A DNA stretch of 64,000 bases from Archangium violaceum (GTDB lineage Bacteria; Myxococcota; Myxococcia; Myxococcales; Myxococcaceae): positions 4,942,001-5,006,000 of the forward strand of contig NZ_CP069396.1 of NCBI RefSeq assembly GCF_016887565.1, in the 5' to 3' direction. The notes under the pieces are model-generated. The model was not told where the DNA came from. It was given only the letters and a program-made list of their open reading frames with translations, and did no database searches. This document shows positions 52,414-60,483 of the stretch, one piece after another; the first letter of the stretch is position 1, and each line of letters begins with the position of its first letter. Position numbers and translations under genes: made by a program.

Positions 52414-53859
52414 ATGCGGATGACCTGCCTCGCCCTGCTCCTCCTGTCGCTGCCCGCCGTGGCCGCGGTGAAGAACGTCTCGACGGTTGCCCAGTTGCAG
52501 TCCGCGCTCGCCTCGGCACGGGCGGGCGATGAAATCGTCCTCGCGGATGGCACGTACGCGGTGAACGTCAACCTGAGCTGCGCGGCGGAGGGCACCGCCA
52601 CCCAGCCCATCACCGTGCGCGCCGCGAACCGGCACGCGGCGCTCATCCAGTTCAACGCGCTCGAGGGCTTCAAGGTGTCGGGCCGGTACTGGACCTTCGA
52701 CGGCCTGACCATCGAGGGGGTCTGCTCCCAGGACAGCAACTGCGAGCACGCGTTCCATGTCACGGGCCACGCGGAAGGCTTCGTGCTGCGCAACAGCCGC
52801 ATCCGCGACTTCAACGCGCAGCTCAAGGTGAACGCGGTGAAAAACGCCAGTGGCGTCTATGAGATGCCCCACCGCGGCCTCGTGGAACGCAATGAGTTCT
52901 ACGATACGCACGCGCGCTCGACCTCCAACCCCGTCAACAAGATCAACATCGATACCGGTGACGACTGGGTGGTCCGCGACAACGACGTGCACGACTTCTC
53001 CAAGGTGAACGGCATCTCCTACGGCGCCTTCATGAAGAGCGGTGGCAAGCGGGGCGTCTTCGAGCGCAACCGCGTCCTCTGCGTGAAGGACTACCCGAGC
53101 GGAGGGACGCGCATCGGCCTGTCCTTCGGCGGCGGAGGAACGGGCAATGCGTTCTGTGCGCCCGCCTTCGATGCGAACGTTCCCTGCGACCCCGAGCACA
53201 CGGACGGGGTCATGCGCAACAACGTCATCATCAACTGCTCGGACGTGGGCATCTACCTGAACAAGGCCGCCAACACGAAGGTGCTGTTCAACACGATCAT
53301 CTCCACCACGGGCGTGGACTTCCGCTTCGCCTCCTCCACCGGAGAGGCCCACGGCAACGTGCTGTCCTCGGTCGTCCGCACTCGCGACAGCGGCAGCTTC
53401 ACTGCCGGCACGAACCACATGAACGTGGCCACGGGCACCTGGACCACGTGGTACCAGGCGCCCCTGAGCGGAGACCTGCGACTCAAGGGCAACGCGTCGC
53501 AGCTCATCGGAGCCGCCGAGGCGCGGGCCACGGTGACGGACGACTTCTGTGCCCGCCCTCGTCCCTCGGCAGGGGCCTATACGCTGGGCGCGCTCGAGCA
53601 CTCGCTGGGAGACTGCGGCGCGGGAACCGGCGCGGACGCGGGAACGGCCTCGGATGGGGGCACCTCCACGGATGCGGGAGTGTCCACGGACGCGGGGACC
53701 GGCGGTGGCCAGCCCGACGCCGGCACCAACCCGGGCACCGACGACGGCAATGGGCAGGTCTCCACGGGCTGTGGCTGCAACGCCAACCCGGGCCTCACGG
53801 CCGGGTTCCTGTTCATCCTGTTGCCGCTGTATGCCGTCTCACGTCGGCGCTGGCGGTGA
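52414..53859 (+). CDS. Secreted right-handed beta-helix protein with MYXO-CTERM tail
   Basis: The protein has 481 residues from ATG 52414; ATG 52420 is also possible. A signal peptide (CLALLLLSLPAVAA) leads to VSTVAQLQSALASARAGDEI and VLADGTY, the start of chondroitinase-B-like (PL6-type) beta-helix proteins, then rungs with RGLVERNEFYDT, NDVHDF, GVFERNRVLC and MRNNVIINCSDVGIYLNKA. A D/A/G/T-rich linker (about 405-450) and GCGCNANPGLTAGFLFILLP-then-RRRWR (MYXO-CTERM) anchor it. It may be a polysaccharide lyase, but the catalytic residues were not verified. It is divergent from the haem operon, sharing the 125-base region with the Fur-box-like site. Confidence 0.82.
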   Translation: MRMTCLALLLLSLPAVAAVKNVSTVAQLQSALASARAGDEIVLADGTYAVNVNLSCAAEGTATQPITVRAANRHAALIQFNALEGFKVSGRYWTFDGLTIEGVCSQDSNCEHAFHVTGHAEGFVLRNSRIRDFNAQLKVNAVKNASGVYEMPHRGLVERNEFYDTHARSTSNPVNKINIDTGDDWVVRDNDVHDFSKVNGISYGAFMKSGGKRGVFERNRVLCVKDYPSGGTRIGLSFGGGGTGNAFCAPAFDANVPCDPEHTDGVMRNNVIINCSDVGIYLNKAANTKVLFNTIISTTGVDFRFASSTGEAHGNVLSSVVRTRDSGSFTAGTNHMNVATGTWTTWYQAPLSGDLRLKGNASQLIGAAEARATVTDDFCARPRPSAGAYTLGALEHSLGDCGAGTGADAGTASDGGTSTDAGVSTDAGTGGGQPDAGTNPGTDDGNGQVSTGCGCNANPGLTAGFLFILLPLYAVSRRRWR

Positions 53860-53920
53860 GCGCATCCGGCGGCGGAGCGCTGAGGGGAGCATCTTCCTCC
53901 GCGCCAGCCCCCTTCGGGGC

Positions 53921-54283
53921 CTACATGCTCTTGCCGTCGACCTGTGTCACCTCGAGCGCGTCGAGCTCGACTCCGTCCAGGCAGCGGACGTTGATGGCGT
54001 ACATCTGGCGGCCGTCGGGCGCCGTACCCCGGCTGAGCGGACGGATGCCGCAGGCCGGGCAGAACTGGTGATGGATGCGCTTCTTGCCGAACTGGTAATC
54101 CCCGAGGGCGTCCGCACCCGTTCGAATCGTGAGCTGGTCCGCCCCCACGAAGGCCAGGAGCGCGCCCGTCTTCGAGCAGAAGGAGCAGTTGCACGAGATG
54201 ATCTGACCGCCGAGATCCACCTTCGCCTCGAAGCGAACCTTGCCGCAGTGGCACCCACCTTCGTACGTCTTGAGATCGTTCAT
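53921..54283 (-). CDS. GFA/CENP-V-domain protein
   Basis: The protein has 120 residues from ATG 54283. The GFA-fold zinc sites are clear: GGCHCGKVRFEA (CxC), SCNCSFCSKTG (CxCxxC) and HHQFCPACGI (CxxC), the spacing known from glutathione-dependent formaldehyde-activating enzymes and their relatives. The protein is small and consists of this domain alone. True Gfa activity is not certain: most family members have no known substrate. It is divergent from the AraC-type regulator (53 bases between), which may control it. Confidence 0.88.
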   Translation of the reverse strand: MNDLKTYEGGCHCGKVRFEAKVDLGGQIISCNCSFCSKTGALLAFVGADQLTIRTGADALGDYQFGKKRIHHQFCPACGIRPLSRGTAPDGRQMYAINVRCLDGVELDALEVTQVDGKSM

Positions 54284-54336
54284 GCGGCGAGCATTCCCCG
54301 AAAGCCCGGCCGCGTATTGTAGAAACGCGTCAGCCC

Positions 54337-55212
54337 ATGCGAGCCCCGAGCGCCAGTCAGAGAGGTGTCCTGAACCCACGTGCGATGGGGACACACTTCC
54401 ATCTCACGCGCTACCCGCCGTCCGAGGACCTCGCGTTCTTCGTCGAGCGTCACTGGACCGTGCGGTGGGACCTCCGCGACCGGGAACCGTTCCCGCAGGA
54501 GGTATTGCCCCATCCGTGCGTGAACCTCGTACTCGAAGCCGGGCGGTCGGCCGTCCACGGTGTGGGGACCCGGAGGTTCTCCACCCTGCTCGAGGGGAGG
54601 GGGCAGGTCGTCGGCACCAAGTTCCGGCCCGGAGCGTTCTTCCCGTTCGTGCGCTTCCCCATGTCCGGGCTGACGGATCGAGCCCTGCCACTCCACGAGG
54701 TCTTCGGCCCCGCCGGGGCGGACCTCGAGCCAGCGGTCCTCGCCCGCCATGACGAGCACGAGCAGATCGCCCTCGTCGAGGAGTTCCTGCGCCAGCGGTT
54801 GCCCCCATGTGACGTGACCGTCGCCACGGTCGTGCGAGTCATCCAGCACGCGCTGGAGCGCCATGAGATCGCCCGGGTCGAGGACCTGAGCGCCCAGGTT
54901 GGCCTCTCCGTCCGGACCCTCCAGCGCCTGTTCCGCCAATACGTGGGCGTCAGCCCGAAGTGGGTGCTTCGCCGCTTCCGCCTGCATGAGGCCGCCGACC
55001 GCGTCGCCGCGGGCGTGCACGTCGATTGGGCGGCCTTCGCCCAGGAGCTCGGGTACTTCGACCAGGCGCACTTCATCCGCGACTTCAAGGCACAGGTCGG
55101 CCGCTCACCGACCGAGTACGCCGCCCTGTGCGCCGCGCACGAGTTTCCTCCCGGCCAGGAGCAGCCTCACCGCGTGCGAGCCAGGGTGTCCGGCGTGCTC
55201 GGACCCGGCTGA
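54337..55212 (+). CDS. AraC-family transcriptional regulator
   Basis: The protein has 291 residues. The N-terminal domain (about 20-160) resembles the DUF6597-type sensing domain: PPSEDLAFFVERHWTVRWDL, LPHPCVNLVLE, GVGTRRFSTLLEGRGQVVG and KFRPGAFFPF. The two helix-turn-helix units lie at about 190-285, with VEDLSAQVGLSVRTLQRLFR and QELGYFDQAHFIRDFKAQVG, a close fit to the family. Ligand unknown. The 3' end overlaps the convergent RNA phosphotransferase gene by 46 bases. Confidence 0.88.
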   Translation: MRAPSASQRGVLNPRAMGTHFHLTRYPPSEDLAFFVERHWTVRWDLRDREPFPQEVLPHPCVNLVLEAGRSAVHGVGTRRFSTLLEGRGQVVGTKFRPGAFFPFVRFPMSGLTDRALPLHEVFGPAGADLEPAVLARHDEHEQIALVEEFLRQRLPPCDVTVATVVRVIQHALERHEIARVEDLSAQVGLSVRTLQRLFRQYVGVSPKWVLRRFRLHEAADRVAAGVHVDWAAFAQELGYFDQAHFIRDFKAQVGRSPTEYAALCAAHEFPPGQEQPHRVRARVSGVLGPG

Positions 55213-55853
55213 TGATCGTGCCTCGTGGTGTCACTCCGTCTTTTCAGCTCCGCGAGCGCTGAGCGTCCCGGGCCATTGCACGCGAGCACGTCCACGATGG
55301 CGGCGGCGGGGATGGCGCGCGCGAGCAACACCCCATTGGGTGCGCGGAAGATGCGCAGCCCCGAGGCCCGCAGGCGCGCGGGGGAGATGACCAGCAGCAC
55401 GTCCACGCCGGCGCGCTTGCCCACCTTCGAGTCCACCGTGGCAGCCAGGTGGACATGGGTGCGCGCCGCGGAATGGACGCCCTCCCCGGAGAGGATGGCG
55501 TGCGCGGCGGCCACGGACGTGCCGTGGTAGAGGGGCGCGTCTCCGGGCACCTCGTCCCAGCTGCGCTCCAGCCCGTCGAGCGTCACGGGGGTTCCCTCCG
55601 GGGAGTGGCCCTGCACGGCACGCACCTGCTTGCCCCGCACCTCGAAGCGTGACTTGTTGTTCTCCGCGACCACCTCGTCGAGCTCCTCGCGAGACAGCCC
55701 CGTCATCCGCAGCACCTCGCCGATGTGGGCAAAGCCCGCGGAGTCCATGGCGAGGCCCATCTCCCGGGCGCCATGGCGCAACAACCATGAGAGCTTCTTC
55801 GATTTCCTGGCGAGTGCCTGGAGTTCCCCCTCCGGGCGGCGTGAGCTGGCCAT
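55167..55853 (-). CDS. kptA: RNA 2'-phosphotransferase (Tpt1/KptA family)
   Basis: The protein has 228 residues from ATG 55853. The family marks are SKKLSWLLRHGA near the N-terminus (Arg-His pair of the active site), VRAVQGHS, LYHGTS, HVHLA and a later Arg in ISPARLRASGLRIFRA. KptA transfers the 2'-phosphate of spliced RNA to NAD+, releasing ADP-ribose 1'',2''-cyclic phosphate. Bacteria lack the yeast-type tRNA splicing that creates the substrate, so its role here is open: RNA repair or removal of 2'-phosphates from damage are options. The C-terminus has about 20 extra polar residues. It is divergent from the LysR-type gene (101 bases). Confidence 0.88.
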   Translation of the reverse strand: MASSRRPEGELQALARKSKKLSWLLRHGAREMGLAMDSAGFAHIGEVLRMTGLSREELDEVVAENNKSRFEVRGKQVRAVQGHSPEGTPVTLDGLERSWDEVPGDAPLYHGTSVAAAHAILSGEGVHSAARTHVHLAATVDSKVGKRAGVDVLLVISPARLRASGLRIFRAPNGVLLARAIPAAAIVDVLACNGPGRSALAELKRRSDTTRHDHQPGPSTPDTLARTR

Positions 55854-55954
55854 GACCGTTCTTCCTTTCTTTCGCGAGGAACATTAGCCGACACCATCGC
55901 CGCCCACGAATCGGGACTTCCTTCCAGCTATCGAAGAAGCGGATAGTTCCACTC

Positions 55955-56815
55955 ATGGAAACGGATGGGCTTCGCGCCCTGGTGGCGTTCGCGGAGGCTG
56001 GCTGCAACCTGACGCTCGCGGGGCGAGCTATCGGGCTTTCCCAGCCAGCGGTGCATGCGCGGCTGCAAGGGGTTGCGCGGGCGCTGGAGACCTCCCTCTA
56101 CGAGCGGCGGGGCCGACGCCTCCAGCTCACCCCGGATGGAGCGCGCGTACTCGCCTGGGCGCGTGACGTCCTCGAGCGTGAGCGCGTCCTGCGCGTGGAG
56201 CTCCGACAGGGAAACGCGGAGGAGCGGGTGGTGCTGGCCTGCGGAGAGGGGGCCCTGGTGCATGTGGTGGCCGAGCGCATCGCTTCGTTCCTTCGCGAGC
56301 GGACCGGAGTGCTCTCCTTCCTCGTGCTGGATGGCCCCGCCGCGGTCGCCGCCGTGGAGCGTGGCTCGGCGCACCTGGCGGTGGTGGCCGGGCCCGCGTC
56401 CAGTCCCCCGGGGCTGCGCTCGCAGCCGCTCGTCACCGCCACGATGCTGGCCGTGGCTTCCCGGCAGCACCCGCTGGCTCGGGCGGGTCGAGAGGTGGAG
56501 GTGGGGGCCCTGCTCGAGCACCGGCTCCTGGTGCCTCCACTCGGCCGAGCCCTGCGCGCCACCCTGGAGGATGCCGCCGCGGCCCATGGACGGACCCTCG
56601 AGGTCGCCGCGGAGGTGACTGGCTGGGAGGCGGTCCGCCGGCTCGCGGCATTGGGGGTGGGGGTGGGGGTGATCAACGACGTGGTGGACACCCCGGATCT
56701 CGCACGCCTATCCGTGCGCGGCCTTCCCCCGGTGACCTACCGGTTGCTGATGCGGCGGGGACGTGGCACTCGGCTCGCGGAGGAGGTGGTGCGGGTCCTG
56801 ACCCGCGAGCGGTAA
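55955..56815 (+). CDS. LysR-family transcriptional regulator
   Basis: The protein has 286 residues. The N-terminal winged helix-turn-helix (about 3-62) has LRALVAFAEAGCNLTLAGRA and QPAVHARLQGVARALE, then LTPDGARVLAWARDVL. The effector domain (about 90-286) is the usual two-lobed periplasmic-binding-like fold, with VVAGPASSPPG and ASRQHPLARAGR loops. Co-inducer unknown. It is divergent from the KptA gene, so that gene is a natural target. Start at ATG 55955 leaves a normal family N-terminus. Confidence 0.88.
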   Translation: METDGLRALVAFAEAGCNLTLAGRAIGLSQPAVHARLQGVARALETSLYERRGRRLQLTPDGARVLAWARDVLERERVLRVELRQGNAEERVVLACGEGALVHVVAERIASFLRERTGVLSFLVLDGPAAVAAVERGSAHLAVVAGPASSPPGLRSQPLVTATMLAVASRQHPLARAGREVEVGALLEHRLLVPPLGRALRATLEDAAAAHGRTLEVAAEVTGWEAVRRLAALGVGVGVINDVVDTPDLARLSVRGLPPVTYRLLMRRGRGTRLAEEVVRVLTRER

Positions 56816-57022
56816 GGATGGCTGCGTGACAGTCGCTCCAGCGCCGCTCCCGCGTTACGCAACGTGCCGGGCTGTCCCGTTCGAGTTCTTTGTTTGGCAC
56901 CTTTGATGGCTTTGCCACGTCCTGGCGTGTGGCCTTCATGATGGACATTCCGATCATTTCCCGTCCAAGCTGTCCGGCCCCTCACACCAACGACAGTTCA
57001 AGAAAATTCGAGAAGGGACGCC

Positions 57023-60000
57023 ATGTCACGCCCTGAGTTCAGGTCGCTCCCCCTGGTCCTGCTGTTACTCTCCTCCGTGCTGATCCACCCCCTGATCGGC
57101 TGCAAGCCACCAGCCCCGGATGAGTCAACGCCGGATGCGTCAATGCCGGATCCGGATGCGTCGACACCGGATGCGTCGACACCGGATGCATCGACGCCAG
57201 ATGCGTCGACACCGGATGCATCGACGCCAGATGCGTCGACACCGGATGCGTCGATACCGGATGAAGTGCACGGTCTCAAGGGCGAGTACTTCCGTATGTC
57301 GGCGCCCGGCGCCCGTGATTTCGCCCAGCTCGGCGCGGTCGCACTGGATCCGAACATCAACTTCTCTGGCCTGGCGTCCATGTTCGAGACGCTGACCGGC
57401 CGCACCGAGCACACTACGGCCCGGTGGACCGGCCGGATCACCGCGCCGGAGACCGGCGACTACACTTTCTTCGCGATTGGCGACAATGGCTTCCGGCTGT
57501 TCATCGACGGCGCACCGGTGATCGACCACTGGGTCGGCGATTGGGATGTCGAGCAGCGCAGCGCGCCGGTGCACCTCGTCGCGGGCGAGGCACACGACTT
57601 CCGGCTGGAGATGTTCCAGGACGTCGGCGGCGCGAACATGTTCCTGCGGTGGTCGAGCGCCACCATCGGCAAGCAGATCGTGCCGACCACGGCGTTCACT
57701 CCGCCGGTCGGCTTCGAGATCTTCCCGGTCGACATCACCGTCGGCGAGGACGGCCGTCGGCTGACGCTCGACTTCGCCGATCCGGTCACCGCGCTCGGCG
57801 ACCCGGTGCCGCACCTGACGGTGGAGGCCGACACCACCCCGATGCCGCTGGCCTCGGCCACCGTCGCCGCCAACGACTCGTCCATCGTGGTGGTCACCCT
57901 CGCCGAGCCGGTCCAGCGTGGCCAGCGCGTCCGTGTCGCCTACGACGGCGACGGCGACCTGGCCGTGGAGGGTGAGGCAGTGCCGCAGCTCATCCGCGAA
58001 GCCATCAACGAGTCGACCCACCGGCTGCGCACCGAGTGGGGCGACCAGCTCGACCCGGCCAACCCGCTGCCCGAGTACCCGCGGCCGCAACAGGTCCGCG
58101 CCCAGTGGCTCAACCTCAACGGCCCGTGGGAGTTCTCCGGTGCGGCCGCGGGCGAGCAGCCGGTGTTCGGCCGGACGCTGCCGGAACACATCATCGTGCC
58201 GTTCCCGGTGGAGTCCCAGCTCTCCGGGCTGGAGCGCCACGAGGACCACATGTTCTACCGCAAGCTCGTCACCGTGCCCGAGTCCTGGCGGATCGGCGCC
58301 GGGCAGCGGCTCCGGCTGAACTTCGGCGCCGTGGACCACCACGCGCGGGTGTGGGTCAACGGCAAGCTGGTCGCCGAGCACACCGGCGGCTACACCGCAT
58401 TCACCGCCGACATCACCGACGCCCTGAGCGGTTCGGGTGAGCAGGAGATCATCGTCGCGGTCACCGATACCACCGGACCCAACCAGCCGGTCGGGAAGCA
58501 GTCGCGCAATCCGGGAGGCATCGTCTACACGCAGTCGTCGGGCATCTGGCAGACCGTCTGGCTGGAGCCGGTGCCCGACGTGGCGATCGACGACGTCGTG
58601 ACCACGCCGGACATCAAAGCAGGCACGCTCGCCGTCGAAGTCCGTTCCGTGTCGGCCTCGTCCGGCGCCAGCGTCACCGCCGTGGCCCGCGACGCCGCCG
58701 ACCGCGTGGTCGGCACCATCACCGGCCCGGCCAATACCCGGCTCACGTTGCCAGTGCCGCAGCCGCACCTGTGGACGCCGGACGACCCGTACCTCTACAA
58801 GCTCGACGTCACCCTCACCGAGGGGCAGAGCACCGACACCGTCGGCAGCTACTTCGGAATGCGCTCGGTGGCGATCCAGGACGTCGGCGGCTTCCCGAAG
58901 CTGGTGCTCAACGGCAAGCCGATCTTCTCCCTCGCCATGCTGGACCAGGGGTTCTGGCCCGACGGGCTCTACACCGCGCCCAGCGACGCGGCCCTGCGTT
59001 GGGACCTGCAGGTGCAGAAGGATCTCGGGTTCAACGCCGTCCGCAAGCACATCAAGGTGGAGCCAGCGCGCTGGTACTACCACGCCGACCAGATCGGCCT
59101 GCTGGTGTGGCAGGACTTCGTCTCCGGCAGCATCACGAACGTGCAGGGACAGCAGGCGTTCCTCACCGAGGGCCTCCGCATGATGGAGCAGTTGCACGAC
59201 TCACCGGCCGTCGTGGGCTGGGTGGTCTTCAACGAGGGCTGGGGCGAGTGGAACCGGGAGGAGACGGGCCGGATCGCCGAGCAGGTCAAGGCCGCCGACC
59301 CCTCGCGGGTGGTCAACGCGCACAGCGGAGTGAACTGCTGCGACTCCAAGGGCGACTCCGGCAAGGGTGACGTCCTCGACCACCACGACTACAACAACAC
59401 CGACCCCGCCTACCCGGACGCCACGCGCGCGGCGATGGACGGCGAGCACGGCGGGTTCACCCTGCGCACGCCGGGCCACATGTGGCCGGGCGCGCCGACG
59501 GTCATCTACAGCGGGGTGGCGGACAAGGCGGCGCTGACCAGGCGGTACGTCGAGAACACCACGACCTTCTACCTGGCCGCCGCCGGGGCGGAGCTGTCCG
59601 GTTCGGTCTACACCCAGGTCACCGACCTGGAGAACGAGCTCAACGGCTTCTACACCTACGATCGGCGAGTGCTGAAGGTCGACCTGGGGCCGGTGCGTGA
59701 GATCAACCTGCGGGTGATCGCCGCGGGCGCCACGGCGGGCGAGGACGCGACGTTCCCCGGCCTCGGGCACTGGCTGCTCGACGAGGGCAGCGGCACGCTG
59801 GGCCGCGACACCAACGGGCTCAGCGACATGACGCTGCGCGGGAACGCCGCCTGGACGACAGGGGTCCTCGGGTCGGCGCTGCGCTTCGACGGGAACGGCG
59901 ACTTCGCCGAAACCGCCGCTCCGGTGCTGGACACCCGCGGCGACCACTCGATCTCCGCGTGGGTGACGCTCGACGCGCTGCCGGGCAACTACGCCACGGC

Positions 60001-60367
60001 GGTCAGCCAGGACGGCCGCCGCAAGGAGAACCCGTTCTACCTGCAGTACGGGCATGGCGCGTTCGCGTTCAGCGCGCCCGGGGGGTTCCGCGCCACGTAC
60101 GTCGTGACGCCGGAGCTCGGCCGCTGGTACCACCTCGTCGGCGTCCGGGCCGGCAACGAACTGCGGCTGTACGTCGACGGCCGCAGGGTGGGAGTCATAA
60201 CGGCGGGCGCCCCGACGGTGAGCACCGGGCCGCTGGCGATCGGGCGTGCGAAGTACGACGGCCGCGACACCGACTTCTGGGCCGGGTCGATCGACGAGGT
60301 GCAGGCCTTCGGCCGCGCGCTCGACGACAGCGAAGTGAGCGCCCTGTACTCCGCGGTGCAGCGCTGA
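57023..60367 (+). CDS. Lipoprotein glycoside hydrolase (GH2) with PA14 and LamG domains
   Basis: The protein has 1114 residues from ATG 57023 with GAAGGGA in front. A lipobox (LIGC27) is followed by a DASTP repeat linker (to about residue 90). A PA14 domain (92-225) has VHGLKGEYFRMSAPG and ITAPETGDYTFFAIGDNGFR. The GH2 part (about 350-900) has LNGPWEFSGAA, QSSGIWQTVWLEPV and VVFNEGWGEW with the general acid/base Glu at about 739. A LamG/concanavalin-like domain (about 915-1110) ends the chain. Substrate likely a beta-galactoside or beta-glucuronide polysaccharide. The body looks actinobacterial, the leader myxobacterial. Confidence 0.88.
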   Translation: MSRPEFRSLPLVLLLLSSVLIHPLIGCKPPAPDESTPDASMPDPDASTPDASTPDASTPDASTPDASTPDASTPDASIPDEVHGLKGEYFRMSAPGARDFAQLGAVALDPNINFSGLASMFETLTGRTEHTTARWTGRITAPETGDYTFFAIGDNGFRLFIDGAPVIDHWVGDWDVEQRSAPVHLVAGEAHDFRLEMFQDVGGANMFLRWSSATIGKQIVPTTAFTPPVGFEIFPVDITVGEDGRRLTLDFADPVTALGDPVPHLTVEADTTPMPLASATVAANDSSIVVVTLAEPVQRGQRVRVAYDGDGDLAVEGEAVPQLIREAINESTHRLRTEWGDQLDPANPLPEYPRPQQVRAQWLNLNGPWEFSGAAAGEQPVFGRTLPEHIIVPFPVESQLSGLERHEDHMFYRKLVTVPESWRIGAGQRLRLNFGAVDHHARVWVNGKLVAEHTGGYTAFTADITDALSGSGEQEIIVAVTDTTGPNQPVGKQSRNPGGIVYTQSSGIWQTVWLEPVPDVAIDDVVTTPDIKAGTLAVEVRSVSASSGASVTAVARDAADRVVGTITGPANTRLTLPVPQPHLWTPDDPYLYKLDVTLTEGQSTDTVGSYFGMRSVAIQDVGGFPKLVLNGKPIFSLAMLDQGFWPDGLYTAPSDAALRWDLQVQKDLGFNAVRKHIKVEPARWYYHADQIGLLVWQDFVSGSITNVQGQQAFLTEGLRMMEQLHDSPAVVGWVVFNEGWGEWNREETGRIAEQVKAADPSRVVNAHSGVNCCDSKGDSGKGDVLDHHDYNNTDPAYPDATRAAMDGEHGGFTLRTPGHMWPGAPTVIYSGVADKAALTRRYVENTTTFYLAAAGAELSGSVYTQVTDLENELNGFYTYDRRVLKVDLGPVREINLRVIAAGATAGEDATFPGLGHWLLDEGSGTLGRDTNGLSDMTLRGNAAWTTGVLGSALRFDGNGDFAETAAPVLDTRGDHSISAWVTLDALPGNYATAVSQDGRRKENPFYLQYGHGAFAFSAPGGFRATYVVTPELGRWYHLVGVRAGNELRLYVDGRRVGVITAGAPTVSTGPLAIGRAKYDGRDTDFWAGSIDEVQAFGRALDDSEVSALYSAVQR
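57155..57259. repeat. 15-bp tandem repeat encoding DASTP linker
   Basis: Seven consecutive units of GATGCGTCGACACCG or close variants lie between the lipobox and the PA14 domain. A few changed units (GCATCGACGCCA) alternate regularly, so a 30-bp higher-order unit is present. Copy number can change without altering frame. Confidence 0.85.
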
Positions 60368-60404
60368 ACGCATGAGGAGGATGGGGCGCTGTGCCCCTCG
60401 GCCT

Positions 60405-60430
60405 GGGGGGCCCTCGCGCCAGGGCCCCCC
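60405..60430. terminator. Strong GC hairpin between convergent genes
   Basis: GGGGGGCCCT (60405-60414) and AGGGCCCCCC (60421-60430) form a perfect 10-bp stem with a 6-base loop. It lies 38 bases after the GH2 stop and 54 bases before the stop of the minus-strand kinase, so it can serve both directions. No U-run follows. Confidence 0.6.
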
Positions 60431-60483
60431 TGAGGCTTGCGCCCCTTCTTCCGCTCACCATGGACCGGGCTTGTCCCGACGGC

